Assembly (NCBI GenBank): GCA_019801415.1
Contig: JAHVJD010000009.1
Coordinates: 1-64,000, forward strand
Source of the DNA: Nocardioides marinus
Lineage (GTDB): Bacteria; Pseudomonadota; Alphaproteobacteria; Rhodobacterales; Rhodobacteraceae
Reading direction: 5' to 3'
Length of the DNA stretch: 64,000 nucleotides
The number at the start of each line of letters is the position of its first letter. The first letter of the stretch is position 1. Below the pieces are notes generated by a model. The model did not search any database. It saw only the letters and a program-made list of their open reading frames with translations, and was not told where the DNA came from. Position numbers and translations under genes: made by a program. This document shows, in pieces, positions 17,926-27,093 of this stretch.

Positions 17926-18677
17926 TGACCCATCAGGTCACAAGTCTCTGGCGCCACCCGCTCAAATCCCATGGGCGGGAGGCACTGGAAAACGTCACCA
18001 TGAGCGCCGGGCAGACCATGCCCGGCGACCGTGTTTGGGCGGTTGCCCATGACAGCTCCAAGGCGGACGACACCGCCTGGGTGCCCTGCCAGAATTTCAC
18101 CCGTGGTGCCAAGGCGCCCCAGCTGATGGCCATCGATGCCCGGCTGGATGATGCCTCCGGCCAGCTGACCCTGCGCCACCCGGACCGCCCGGAGCTGACC
18201 TTCGATCCCGACGCGGCCGAGGACCTGCCGCGCTTCCTGGACTGGAGCCAGCCGCTGCTGCCCGCCAACCGCGCCGCGTCGGCCCGCATCGTGCGGGTGC
18301 CGGGACGCGGCATGACCGACACCGAATTTCCCTCTGTCACCCTGTGCAACCAGGCCTCCCACCGCGCGGTGGAACAGGCGATCGGCCATGATCTGTCGCC
18401 GCTGCGCTGGCGCGGCAACATCTGGTTCGACCTCGGCGAAGCCTGGGTCGAGAACACCTGGCTCGGCCGCGAGGTGCAGATCGGCGAGGCCGTCTTTGCG
18501 GTGCGCGAGCGGGTCACCCGCTGCCTGGCCACCACCGCCAACCCTGAAACCGGCGAACGCGACGCCGACACGCTCAAGACCCTCAAGGACAATTGGGGCC
18601 ACCAGGATTTCTCGGTCTATGCCGAGGTGGTGCGCGGCGGCGAAATCCGCCTGGGCGACGCGGTAAAGGTACTGTGA
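17925..18677 (+). CDS. MOSC domain protein
   Basis: The 250-aa protein starts MTHQVTSLWRHPLKSHGREA, an N-terminal beta-barrel-like MOSC motif, with the conserved cysteine in RVTRCLATTANPETGERD near the C-terminus. MOSC proteins bind sulfur or molybdenum cofactor and relate to MoCo sulfurase and mARC-type enzymes; the actual substrate is unknown. It overlaps yidC and engB by one base each, so it is translationally coupled inside this operon. Confidence 0.88.
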   Translation: MTHQVTSLWRHPLKSHGREALENVTMSAGQTMPGDRVWAVAHDSSKADDTAWVPCQNFTRGAKAPQLMAIDARLDDASGQLTLRHPDRPELTFDPDAAEDLPRFLDWSQPLLPANRAASARIVRVPGRGMTDTEFPSVTLCNQASHRAVEQAIGHDLSPLRWRGNIWFDLGEAWVENTWLGREVQIGEAVFAVRERVTRCLATTANPETGERDADTLKTLKDNWGHQDFSVYAEVVRGGEIRLGDAVKVL

Positions 18678-19324
18678 TGCAGATGCAATTTTCCCTCGCC
18701 GAGGCGCCGGACGACGCCGCCGCCGAAAAGGGCCGCAAGCTCTTTGCCCGCGAGACCGAGTTTCTGAAGGGCGTGGTGGCGATGAACGGCCTGCCCGATG
18801 CCGACCGTCTGGAGGTCTGCTTTGCCGGCCGCTCCAACGTCGGCAAGTCGAGCCTGATCAACGCGCTGACCGGCACCAAGGGCATCGCGCGTGCTTCCAA
18901 CACGCCGGGGCGCACGCAAGAGATCAACTTCTTCACCCAGGGGCCGGAGCTCTATCTGGTCGACCTGCCCGGCTATGGCTATGCCAACGCGCCGCTGAAG
19001 GTGGTGGAGCAGTGGCAGAAGCTTCTGAAGCGCTACCTGTCGGGTCGCCAGAACCTGCGCCGCGCCTTTGTGCTGATCGACAGCCGCCACGGGGTGAAAC
19101 CGGTGGACGACGAGATCATGAAGCTGCTGGACACCTCCGCCGTGACCTTCCAATGCGTTCTGACCAAGGCCGACAAGGTCAAGGAAAAGGACCGCGCCAA
19201 GGTGCTGGAGCAAGTGAAGGGCGCGCTGGCCAAACACCCCGCCGCCTACCCCGAGATCGTGCTGACCTCGTCTGAGAAAGGCGACGGCATCGCCACGCTG
19301 CGGTCGATCATCGCCGGGCTGTAA
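18677..19324 (+). CDS. engB: Ribosome biogenesis GTPase EngB (YihA/YsxC)
   Basis: The 215-aa TRAFAC GTPase has G1 GRSNVGKSS, G2/T in NTPGRTQEINFF, G3 DLPGYGYA and G4 TKADK, matching EngB, which acts in late 50S assembly. The ATG at 18677 overlaps the MOSC stop (TGATG). A short hydrophobic protein gene follows after 4 bp. Confidence 0.95.
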   Translation: MQMQFSLAEAPDDAAAEKGRKLFARETEFLKGVVAMNGLPDADRLEVCFAGRSNVGKSSLINALTGTKGIARASNTPGRTQEINFFTQGPELYLVDLPGYGYANAPLKVVEQWQKLLKRYLSGRQNLRRAFVLIDSRHGVKPVDDEIMKLLDTSAVTFQCVLTKADKVKEKDRAKVLEQVKGALAKHPAAYPEIVLTSSEKGDGIATLRSIIAGL

Positions 19325-19328
19325 CGCC

Positions 19329-19694
19329 ATGCTCAGCCGCCTGCCTTCCTTGCTGGTTGTGATCGCCCTGGCCGTGGCCGGGCTGATCCCGACCGGCTGG
19401 ATGCCGGGCAACACGACCAACGGCAAGGTGCTGCTGGTGATCTGTACCGGCCACGGCCCGGTGGAAACCTGGGTCGATCTGGACAGCGGCGAGCCCCATG
19501 CGCCCGCCGACCAGATGGAAGACCGCAGCTGCCCCTTTGCCGCCATCGGCGCGACGGCCCTGCTGCCGGACAGCCAGATCTCACTTGAACTGGATGCGCC
19601 GCTCGGCAGCCGCTGGGCGCGTGAGGCCTTCACCCATCACAGCGCCGGGTTCCACTGGCGCTACGACGCCCGCGGCCCGCCCGCACTCTCCTGA
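19329..19694 (+). CDS. DUF2946-like small exported or membrane protein
   Basis: The 121-aa protein has an N-terminal hydrophobic segment (residues about 5-22) and then a GKVLLVICTGHGPVETWVDLD stretch followed by a DRSCPFAA motif, as in DUF2946 proteins. Such genes often lie beside PepSY and TonB-dependent copper or iron uptake genes. It starts 4 bp after engB and precedes a PepSY membrane protein. The function is unknown; a role in metal handling is inferred from context only. Confidence 0.6.
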   Translation: MLSRLPSLLVVIALAVAGLIPTGWMPGNTTNGKVLLVICTGHGPVETWVDLDSGEPHAPADQMEDRSCPFAAIGATALLPDSQISLELDAPLGSRWAREAFTHHSAGFHWRYDARGPPALS

Positions 19695-19766
19695 CTTCGC
19701 AGAACACTCCCTGATTTTCCAGCCGGCAGCCCGCTGCCCGGCCCTGTTCCGATATGGAGAGACCCA

Positions 19767-21170
19767 ATGGCGACCAGCCAACCGACCCCAGCGCCCTCCG
19801 CGCGCCCGCTGTCCGAGAAATTCTACTTCGCCGCCTGGCGCTGGCATTTCTATGCCGGGCTATACGTGATCCCCTTCCTCATCGTGCTGGCCGTCACGGG
19901 CCTGATCATGATGTACATCGCCCTGTTCGACGGCCGTGACGGCGAATATGTGACCATTCCGCAGGGCGAGACCGCCCTGCCCATCGCCGCCCAGACACAG
20001 GCCGCGCTGGACCATCTGCCGGGGGCCGCACTGGTGGAATGGATCGGCCCCAAGGCCGATGACCGCGCCGCCGTGGTGCGCGTCGCGGTCGAAGACGGCC
20101 AGCGCATGGTCGCGGTCGATCCCTACACGGCTGAGGTGGTCGAGGTCTGGGACCGCCGCGCGGGCTGGTATGACGTCCTGACCGATATTCACGGCACCCT
20201 GCTGCTCGGTGATCTCGGCGACCGGCTGATCGAGATCGCGGCCGGGCTTGGCATCGTGCTGGTGCTGACCGGTCTCTACCTCTGGTGGCCGCGCGGCAGG
20301 TCCGCCGCCGCCTTCCTCCCCAACCTCGCCGCCCGCGGCCGCGCCCTGTGGAAGAGCCTGCATGCGGTCACCGGCGTCTATATCTCGCTGCTGCTGGTGG
20401 TGTTCCTGGTCTCGGGCCTCGCCTGGTCGGGCTTCTGGGGCGAGCGCTTCGTGCAGGCCTGGTCCAGCTTCCCGGCCCAGAAGTGGGAGGCGGTGCCGCT
20501 GTCCGACAGCACCCATGCCGAGCATATGAACCACGGCGCGACCAAGGACGTGCCCTGGGCGCTGGAGCAGACCCTGATGCCCGAATCCGGCTCTGACGCG
20601 GGCCTCACCGGCCTGCCGCAGGGCACGCCCGTAAATGGCGATACGGTGGCGACACTGGCCCGTGCGCTGGGATACGAGGGGCGCTTTCGCATCGTCTTCC
20701 CGCGCAATGACAGCGGGGTGTTCACCATCAACCAGGACAGCATGAGCAACGACAGCCACTGCCCGACCTGCGACCGCACCGTGCATGTCGACCAGTTCAC
20801 CGGCAAGATCCTCGGCGACGTGAAATTCGCCGACTATTCGCTGGCGGGCAAATCCATGGCCGTCGGCATCGCCTTTCACGAAGGCGATCTGGGGCTGTGG
20901 AACGTGGTTCTGAACACGGCCTTCTGCCTTGCGGTGATCTTCACCTGCGTCTCGGGCGTGGTGATGTGGCTGAAGCGCCGCCCCGCGGGTGCGGCCCGCC
21001 TGGCCGCACCGCCGCTGCCCGCTGGGCTGCCGTTCTGGAAAGGCGCGGTGCTGATCGGGGCGCTGGTCTCGCTGGCCTTCCCGCTGACCGGGCTGGTGCT
21101 GCTGGCGGTGCTGGCGTTCGATGTGCTGCTGCTGGGCAATATCCCGGCGCTGAAACGCGCGGTCAGCTGA
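19767..21170 (+). CDS. PepSY-associated transmembrane protein
   Basis: The 467-aa protein has four main TM segments: WRWHFYAGLYVIPFLIVLAV near 30-50, IAAGLGIVLVLTGLYLWWP, a segment about residue 210, and a C-terminal pair. Two PepSY-like regions lie between them, including AVDPYTAEVVEVWD. WHxYxGL-type histidines typical of PepSY_TM proteins (possible heme ligands) are present. Relatives act in siderophore-iron reduction or copper handling; the substrate is not clear. It is probably co-transcribed with the DUF2946 gene. Confidence 0.82.
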   Translation: MATSQPTPAPSARPLSEKFYFAAWRWHFYAGLYVIPFLIVLAVTGLIMMYIALFDGRDGEYVTIPQGETALPIAAQTQAALDHLPGAALVEWIGPKADDRAAVVRVAVEDGQRMVAVDPYTAEVVEVWDRRAGWYDVLTDIHGTLLLGDLGDRLIEIAAGLGIVLVLTGLYLWWPRGRSAAAFLPNLAARGRALWKSLHAVTGVYISLLLVVFLVSGLAWSGFWGERFVQAWSSFPAQKWEAVPLSDSTHAEHMNHGATKDVPWALEQTLMPESGSDAGLTGLPQGTPVNGDTVATLARALGYEGRFRIVFPRNDSGVFTINQDSMSNDSHCPTCDRTVHVDQFTGKILGDVKFADYSLAGKSMAVGIAFHEGDLGLWNVVLNTAFCLAVIFTCVSGVVMWLKRRPAGAARLAAPPLPAGLPFWKGAVLIGALVSLAFPLTGLVLLAVLAFDVLLLGNIPALKRAVS

Positions 21171-21218
21171 CCCTGAACAGGCGCTGCCCGGCCTGTCGGC
21201 CGGGCGGTTTCCCGACAC

Positions 21219-21947
21219 TCAGACGTGCTGCGCGCCGTTCACCTCGATCTCGGCGCCGGAGATATACGAGCTGCCTTCCGAGCACAGGAAATAAATGGCC
21301 GAGGCCACCTCCTCGGGCTGGCCCAGCCGCTGCATCGGCAGTTTCTCGACGATCTTCTCGGTGCCGGGCGACAGGATCGCGGTCTCGACCTCGCCCGGGG
21401 CAATGGCGTTCACCCGCACCCCCATCGGGCCGAAATCATGCGCCATCTCCCGCGTCAGCGCCGCCAGCGCCGCCTTGGAGGTGGCATAAGCCGCCCCGGC
21501 AAAGGGATGCACCCGGCTGCCCGCGATCGAGGTCACGTTCACCACCGACCCCTTGGCCGCCGCCAGCTCATCCTTCAGCCCCCGCGCCAGCACCACCGAG
21601 GCAAAGAAGTTCACGTGAAAGACCTTGCCCCAGTCCATCAGGTCGGTGTTCAGGGTGTTCAACCGCTCGCCATTGGGGCCTTTGGGCGAGATGCCTGCAT
21701 TGTTGACCAGCGCATCCAGCTTGCCGTCCAGCAACTCCTGGATCTGCCCCACCGCGTTGATGGTGTCCGAGGGGTCCGACAGATCCAGTTGCACGTGATT
21801 CTCCCGGCCACCGCCCCAGGGGCATTCCTGCGGAAAGGGCTGGCGTGAACAGGTGATGACCCGCCAGCCTTCGGCGTTGAAGCGGCGCACGGTGGCGTGG
21901 CCAATGCCGCGGCTGGCTCCGGTCAGCAGCAATGTTTTCTGACGCAT
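21219..21947 (-). CDS. SDR-family oxidoreductase
   Basis: The 242-aa classical short-chain dehydrogenase has the cofactor motif TGASRGIG (9-16), NNAG, catalytic Ser in VTSIAGS and YATSK. The C-terminal APGEVETAI and SGAEIEVNGA match FabG-like enzymes. The substrate is unknown. It is convergent with the PepSY gene and divergent from argB. Confidence 0.9.
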   Translation of the reverse strand: MRQKTLLLTGASRGIGHATVRRFNAEGWRVITCSRQPFPQECPWGGGRENHVQLDLSDPSDTINAVGQIQELLDGKLDALVNNAGISPKGPNGERLNTLNTDLMDWGKVFHVNFFASVVLARGLKDELAAAKGSVVNVTSIAGSRVHPFAGAAYATSKAALAALTREMAHDFGPMGVRVNAIAPGEVETAILSPGTEKIVEKLPMQRLGQPEEVASAIYFLCSEGSSYISGAEIEVNGAQHV

Positions 21948-22098
21948 CAGATGGTCCTCATCGACGATTGCGCCCCGACCCTATCACCGGCACCGGCGGT
22001 GGCAATGGCCCGCGTGAATAGCGCCCTGCGACGCAGGCAATGCTTGGCAGCGACGACGGAACCGCCTAAACCCGTGACACCTAGGGATGATGACAGCG

Positions 22099-22959
22099 AT
22101 GAAGACACAGAACATGAACCGCGACTGGATTGCCACTGCCGAGACCCTTTCAAGCGCGCTGCCCTACCTGCAGCGCTATGACGGGGCGATCGTCGTCATC
22201 AAGCTGGGCGGCCACGCCATGGGCAGCGACGAGGCGATGGAGACCTTCGCCCGCGACATCGTGCTGATGCGGCAGGTCGGGGTGAACCCGGTGATCGTGC
22301 ACGGCGGCGGGCCGATGATCAACGCCATGCTGGACAAGCTGGACATCCAGTCGGAGTTCGTGAACGGCAAGCGCGTGACCGATGCGGCAACCATGGAAGT
22401 GGTCGAGATGGTGCTGTCCGGCGTCGTCAACAAGCGCATCGTGCAGGCGATCAACGCCCAGGGCGGCCGCGCCGTGGGCCTGTCGGGCAAGGACGCCAAC
22501 CTGATCACCTGCGATCAGGCCAACCCCGATCTCGGCTTTGTCGGCGCCCCGGCTGAGATGGATCCCAAGGTGCTCTATGGCCTGTTCGAAAAGGACATGA
22601 TCCCGGTGATTGCCCCGATCGGCGCAGGCCGCGCGGGCGAAACCTTCAACATCAACGGCGACACCGCCGCCGGAGCCATCGCCAAGGCGCTCAAGGCTGA
22701 CCGGCTGCTGCTGCTGACCGATGTGGCGGGCGTCAAGAACGCGAACGGCGACGTGCTGACCGAACTGAAAGCCTCGGACGTCGAGGAAATGACCGCCAGC
22801 GGCGTCATCGCCGGGGGCATGATTCCCAAGACCGAAACCGCGCTGGACGCGGTGCGCAACGGCGTGCGCGCCTGTACCATCGTTGATGGGCGGGTGCAGA
22901 ACGCGGTGCTGCTGGAACTGTTCACCGACCATGGCGCGGGCTCGATGATCCGGGCCTGA
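22099..22959 (+). CDS. argB: Acetylglutamate kinase
   Basis: The 286-aa enzyme phosphorylates N-acetylglutamate in arginine biosynthesis. Motifs are [37 protein letters not shown] and [10 protein letters not shown]. The ATG at 22099 ([10 protein letters not shown]) was chosen over 22087/22090 because it fits family N-termini and has AGGG upstream. It stands alone as an arginine gene here; its place downstream of engB is typical for the group. Confidence 0.94.
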   Translation: MKTQNMNRDWIATAETLSSALPYLQRYDGAIVVIKLGGHAMGSDEAMETFARDIVLMRQVGVNPVIVHGGGPMINAMLDKLDIQSEFVNGKRVTDAATMEVVEMVLSGVVNKRIVQAINAQGGRAVGLSGKDANLITCDQANPDLGFVGAPAEMDPKVLYGLFEKDMIPVIAPIGAGRAGETFNINGDTAAGAIAKALKADRLLLLTDVAGVKNANGDVLTELKASDVEEMTASGVIAGGMIPKTETALDAVRNGVRACTIVDGRVQNAVLLELFTDHGAGSMIRA

Positions 22960-23086
22960 GCCCCTGACCGATGACACCTCCCCCCCTGCGCCCCGGCGCG
23001 GGGCTGGGACTTGCGCAGACGCGGTCCTGCCCCCGCTGGCGCGGCCCGTTCTTCCCGCGGGACTACTCGCAACAAAACGGACGCTG

Positions 23087-23110
23087 ACGCACTGCCGCAG
23101 GGCGTTTTTG
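23087..23110 (+). terminator. Weak terminator candidate after argB
   Basis: ACGC/GCGT and TGC/GCA pair across a small internal loop, followed by TTTT. The stem is short and imperfect. Confidence 0.35.
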
Positions 23111-23166
23111 CGTTCCGGCCTCGGACCCGACGCTGCTAGGCTGCGGAAAACAGCCCGGAGCCAGCC

Positions 23167-23847
23167 GTGACGTCCGCCCCCCACACCGACCTTTATGTGC
23201 GCGTTGACCGTGCTGCCGCCGCCGCCGGGCTGGAGATCTATGGCGCGCTGCACCCGGGCCACCAACCGGTCAAGGGGCTGCGCGATGGCACATTGGTGCT
23301 GCTGGGAACGGGGGCGGCGTTCTGGCCGCTCTTCACAGCCAGCCCCGAACATCAGGACGGCCGCCCCGATCCGATCGACCGCTGGTCCGAGCGGGTGGTG
23401 GGCGGCATGGCGCGCGCGCTGGGGGCACGGGCCTATTACCCCTTTGGCGGGCCGCCCTATCAGCCCTTCGTCGACTGGGCCCTGGCCTCCGGGCGCAGTT
23501 TCACATCGCCGTCACAGATGCTGGTGCATGATCGGGTCGGACTGCTGATTTCCTTGCGCGGAGCCCTGCATTTCAACCAGAAGTTTGACATACCCCCCCC
23601 GCCGCTGGCAGAGTCACCCTGCCACAGCTGCCCGACGCGCCCCTGTCTGTCGGCTTGCCCCGCCGGGGCGCTGTCCGATAGCGAGCGCTATGATCTGGTG
23701 GCCTGCCACGACCACCTTGCCACCGCCGCGGGCTCCGTTTGCATGACCGGCGGCTGCCTTGCCCGGCTGGCCTGCCCGCTCAGCCGTGGGGCAGGCCGCG
23801 ATCCCGCCCAATCCGCCCATCACATGAGGCATTTTCATCACCCATGA
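23167..23847 (+). CDS. Ferredoxin-like Fe-S protein of unknown role
   Basis: The 226-aa protein (GTG start) has a C-terminal cysteine cluster, CHSCPTRPCLSACPAGAL, resembling one 4Fe-4S site, and more cysteines in VCMTGGCLARLACPL. The N-terminal two-thirds resemble the non-cluster part of QueG-like or AMP-binding ferredoxin proteins of Rhodobacteraceae, which I cannot assign a reaction. Its stop overlaps the next ATG (ATGA), so the two are coupled. Confidence 0.65.
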   Translation: MTSAPHTDLYVRVDRAAAAAGLEIYGALHPGHQPVKGLRDGTLVLLGTGAAFWPLFTASPEHQDGRPDPIDRWSERVVGGMARALGARAYYPFGGPPYQPFVDWALASGRSFTSPSQMLVHDRVGLLISLRGALHFNQKFDIPPPPLAESPCHSCPTRPCLSACPAGALSDSERYDLVACHDHLATAAGSVCMTGGCLARLACPLSRGAGRDPAQSAHHMRHFHHP

Positions 23848-24341
23848 CCCGCACCCTGATCCTGACCCGCCACGCAAAATCCGCCTGGGACACCAATGTC
23901 CCCAGCGACCACGCCCGCCCGCTGAACAAACGCGGCCGCCGCTCGGCCCCCGCAATCGGCGCCTGGCTGCGCGACAATGGCTATCTACCCGGGCAGGTGA
24001 TCTCCTCCTCCGCGCAACGCACCCGCGAAACCTGGGAGCTGATGGGGCTCGAGGCACAGGCCGCCTTCACCGAGCGGCTGTATCACGGCAATTCCGACAT
24101 CATGTTCCAGCTGCTGCAGCAGGCGGAACACCCCTGCGTGATGATGATTGGCCACAATCCCGGCATCGCCGCCTTTGCCCATTCCATCGTCCGCCACCCG
24201 CCAGATCACTCGCGGTTCGACGACTACCCCACAGGCGCGACCCTGGTTGCCCGCTTTGATACGGATCGCTGGCAGGATATCTCCTGGAGCAGCGCCAAGG
24301 TGGTGGATTTCTGCGTGCCGCGCGAGTTGCTGGGCGAGTGA
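23844..24341 (+). CDS. SixA-like histidine phosphatase family protein
   Basis: The 165-aa protein has the catalytic LTRHAKSAW (an RHA variant of RHG) at the N-terminus, the second histidine in MIGHNPGI, and the arginine in SSAQRTRETWE. Length and layout match SixA-type phosphohistidine phosphatases. It overlaps the ferredoxin-like gene by 4 bp. The substrate is unknown. Confidence 0.85.
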   Translation: MTRTLILTRHAKSAWDTNVPSDHARPLNKRGRRSAPAIGAWLRDNGYLPGQVISSSAQRTRETWELMGLEAQAAFTERLYHGNSDIMFQLLQQAEHPCVMMIGHNPGIAAFAHSIVRHPPDHSRFDDYPTGATLVARFDTDRWQDISWSSAKVVDFCVPRELLGE

Positions 24342-24444
24342 TCCGCGGCATCCCGCCGCATCCCGCGCAGGAAGGTTCTGGCAGCGGTCGATATCGCTTC
24401 CTAGGTATGCGTCAAAGACTGTCGTTTTGAAACAGGAGCCCGCC

Positions 24445-24897
24445 ATGAACCGCCGTTCCCTGCTGCTGGCCGCAGCCGCCCTGCCCTTTGCCCACCTGCC
24501 GGTCGCCGCCGCATCACAGCCAACCATCCGCGTCATGAAATCGCCCACCTGCGGCTGCTGCACCGCCTGGGCCGAGCGTCTCGCCGATGCCGGGTTCCAG
24601 ACCGAGGTCACCGATGTACCTGACACACAGCTGTGGGCGATGAAGGAAAAACTGGGCATCACCGAAGAGCTGGCCTCCTGCCACACCGCGATGGCCGACG
24701 CCTATGTGATTGAGGGCCACGTGCCGCCTGCCGATATCCAGCGGCTGCTGGCCGAACGCCCCGATGCCCTGGGGCTGACCGTGCCCGGCATGCCGATCGG
24801 CTCGCCGGGGATGGAGATGGGTGACGAGCGGGAAGCCTTCGACACCCTGCTGATCCTGGCCGACGGCAGCACCGAGGTCTTTGCCAGCCACGGCTGA
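24445..24897 (+). CDS. DUF411 metal-binding exported protein
   Basis: The 150-aa protein has an N-terminal signal peptide (MNRRSLLLAAAALPFAHLP) and a cysteine-rich motif SPTCGCCTAWAERL at the start of the mature domain, followed by SCHTAMADAYVIEGHVP. This is the DUF411 layout, associated with copper resistance loci. GGAG is 7 nt upstream. A strong bidirectional terminator lies just downstream. Confidence 0.85.
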   Translation: MNRRSLLLAAAALPFAHLPVAAASQPTIRVMKSPTCGCCTAWAERLADAGFQTEVTDVPDTQLWAMKEKLGITEELASCHTAMADAYVIEGHVPPADIQRLLAERPDALGLTVPGMPIGSPGMEMGDEREAFDTLLILADGSTEVFASHG

Positions 24898-24917
24898 TCG
24901 CTAGCCTGCGCAGACAA

Positions 24918-24946
24918 AAAAGGCCGGGCGCTGTGCCCGGCCTTTT
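24918..24946. terminator. Bidirectional intrinsic terminator (DUF411 / bztD)
   Basis: A perfect 12-bp stem (24918-24929 with 24935-24946), 5-nt loop, A-tract on the left and T-tract on the right. It serves the DUF411 gene on plus and bztD on minus. Confidence 0.9.
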
Positions 24947-24968
24947 GTTTGGTTTCTGCAGCCCTGGT

Positions 24969-25760
24969 TCAGTGACCCAGGATCTGGCTGAGGAACAGCT
25001 TGGTGCGGTCGCTCTTGGGGTTGTTAAAGAACTCCTCGGGCTCGTTCTGTTCCACAATCTGGCCCGCATCCATGAAGATCACCCGGTTCGCCACCTGGCG
25101 GGCAAAGCCCATCTCGTGGGTCACGCAGAGCATGGTCATGCCTTCCTCGGCCAGTTCGATCATGGTGTCGAGCACCTCCTTGATCATCTCCGGGTCGAGC
25201 GCCGACGTGGGTTCATCGAACAGCATGATGCGCGGCATCATGCACAGGCTGCGCGCGATCGCCACACGCTGCTGCTGGCCACCCGACAGCATGCCGGGGT
25301 ACTTGTGCGCCTGCTCGGGGATCTTGACCTTCTCGAGGAAGTGCATCGCCCGCTCTTCGGCCTCTTTCTTGGGCGTCTTGCGCACCCAGATCGGCGCCAG
25401 CGTGCAGTTCTCCAGGATGGTCAGATGCGGGAACAGGTTGAAGTGCTGGAACACCATCCCGACCTCGGACCGGATCTTGTCGATGTTCTTGAGGTCGTTG
25501 GACAGTTCGGTGCCGTCCACCACGATCTTGCCCTGCTGGTGTTCCTCCAGCGCGTTGAGGCAGCGGATCAGGGTGGATTTGCCGGACCCCGACGGGCCCG
25601 CGATCACGATCCGCTCGCCCTGGTTGACGGTCAGATTGATGTCGCGCAGCACGTGGAAGGAGCCGTACCACTTGTTCATGTTGGTGATTTCAATGGCAAC
25701 CTTGTCGCTCACCTGCATCTTGGAGCGGTCGATTGCGCGGTCGGTCATAAGTTCAGACAT
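24969..25760 (-). CDS. bztD: Amino-acid ABC transporter, ATP-binding protein
   Basis: The 263-aa ATPase has Walker [10 protein letters not shown], signature LSGGQQQR, Walker [11 protein letters not shown] and the H-loop in VTHEMGF. It is the last gene of a four-gene cluster matching the Rhodobacter bzt system for glutamate, glutamine, aspartate and asparagine uptake. It starts 12 bp after bztC. Confidence 0.93.
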   Translation of the reverse strand: MSELMTDRAIDRSKMQVSDKVAIEITNMNKWYGSFHVLRDINLTVNQGERIVIAGPSGSGKSTLIRCLNALEEHQQGKIVVDGTELSNDLKNIDKIRSEVGMVFQHFNLFPHLTILENCTLAPIWVRKTPKKEAEERAMHFLEKVKIPEQAHKYPGMLSGGQQQRVAIARSLCMMPRIMLFDEPTSALDPEMIKEVLDTMIELAEEGMTMLCVTHEMGFARQVANRVIFMDAGQIVEQNEPEEFFNNPKSDRTKLFLSQILGH

Positions 25761-25772
25761 ATGTTGAACTCC

Positions 25773-27092
25773 TTAACGGTGGTCCGTCTTGAGGCGACGC
25801 TCAAGATACATGGAATAACGGGACATGGAGAAGCAGACGACGAAGAACAGCGCCGCGATGAACGCGAAGAGTTCCCAGTAGATGCCGTTCCAGGCTGTGT
25901 CTGCGCGGATCGCACTGGCCAGGCCGATGACATCGAACAACCCGATGATCGACACCAGCGTAGTATCCTTGAAAATCCCGATGAAGGTGCTGACGATGCC
26001 GGGAATGGAGATCTTCAGCGCCTGCGGCATGATGATCAGCCGCTGCGCCTGCCAGTAGTTGAGGCCAAGGCTGTCAGCCCCCTCGTACTGGCCCCTGGGC
26101 AGGGCTGCCAGACCACCGCGGATCACCTCGGCCATATAGGCGGCGGAGAACAGGGTCATCATGATCATCACCCGCAGGATGATGTCAAAATTGGTCCCCG
26201 GCGGCAGGAAGATGTTCAGCAGCAGCGAGGCCACAAACAGCAGGGTGATCAGCGGCACGCCGCGCACGAATTCGATGAAGCCGACGCAGATGTACTTGAC
26301 GATGATCAGGTCGGACTGACGCCCCAGCGCCAGCACCACCCCGATCGGCAGCGAGACACCGATGGCCACGACCCCCAGCATGATCGCCAGCATGAAGCCG
26401 CCGAACTGGCGGCTCTGGACCGCCTCGATGCCGATGGGCAGGGCCGAGGACAGGGCATCCGTCACCGGACCGGCCAGCACGAACCACCAGATCACCGCGG
26501 CCACGACACCTGCGATCATCGCGCCCAGCTCACCCAGTTTTTCGGAGCCGTGCTTGATGATGAGATAGCCGATGACAAAGCCGAGCGCGGCGCTCAGCGG
26601 GCCCCAGATGGTGCCACCCCACATCAGGAAGGGCATCAGGAAGGGGTAGGCTGCGGTCAGGATCAGCATCTTGGAGGAGACCCGGTCAGAGAACAGCACC
26701 GGGCTCAGCGCCGCCAACAGCAGCACCAGCGCCAGGATCGGCCGCCAGTAGAGATGCGGCGGGTAGAAGCCGAACAGCAGTTGCAGCCAGCGTTCCTTGA
26801 TCACGCCCCAGCAGGCGTGGCCATGGGTCGAGCCCCAGGTTTCCATCATGATCTCGCGGCATTCGGTCAGCGAATCCGCGTTCCACACCGACTGGAAGAT
26901 CCAGGGCAGCACCCCGGCCAGCACGTAGTAGATCGCCGCCACCGCCAGCAAGGTCATGCCGGTGTTCACCCAGGTGGAGAACAGGTTGTGACGCATCCAG
27001 CCGATCGGTCCCACTTCGGATGCGGGAGGCGCCTGCTCGGGCAGCATGGTGTCGCGCACATAGGCGACGGTATGGGCATGTGTACCGCTCAT
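25773..27092 (-). CDS. bztC: Amino-acid ABC transporter permease
   Basis: The 439-aa permease has about eight TM helices. Its C-terminal half is the HisM-type domain with EVIRGGLAALPRGQYEGADSLG (EAA-type loop) and a polar-amino-acid permease ending. The long N-terminal part, with extra helices, is typical of Bzt/Aap C and B subunits. Its start lies 1 bp from the bztB stop. Confidence 0.92.
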   Translation of the reverse strand: MSGTHAHTVAYVRDTMLPEQAPPASEVGPIGWMRHNLFSTWVNTGMTLLAVAAIYYVLAGVLPWIFQSVWNADSLTECREIMMETWGSTHGHACWGVIKERWLQLLFGFYPPHLYWRPILALVLLLAALSPVLFSDRVSSKMLILTAAYPFLMPFLMWGGTIWGPLSAALGFVIGYLIIKHGSEKLGELGAMIAGVVAAVIWWFVLAGPVTDALSSALPIGIEAVQSRQFGGFMLAIMLGVVAIGVSLPIGVVLALGRQSDLIIVKYICVGFIEFVRGVPLITLLFVASLLLNIFLPPGTNFDIILRVMIMMTLFSAAYMAEVIRGGLAALPRGQYEGADSLGLNYWQAQRLIIMPQALKISIPGIVSTFIGIFKDTTLVSIIGLFDVIGLASAIRADTAWNGIYWELFAFIAALFFVVCFSMSRYSMYLERRLKTDHR

Positions 27093-27093
27093 C

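Noticed and set aside
21598-21616. Second parS-like site in the SDR gene
   Set aside because: CACGTG core present but the flanks match the parS arms at only a few positions.
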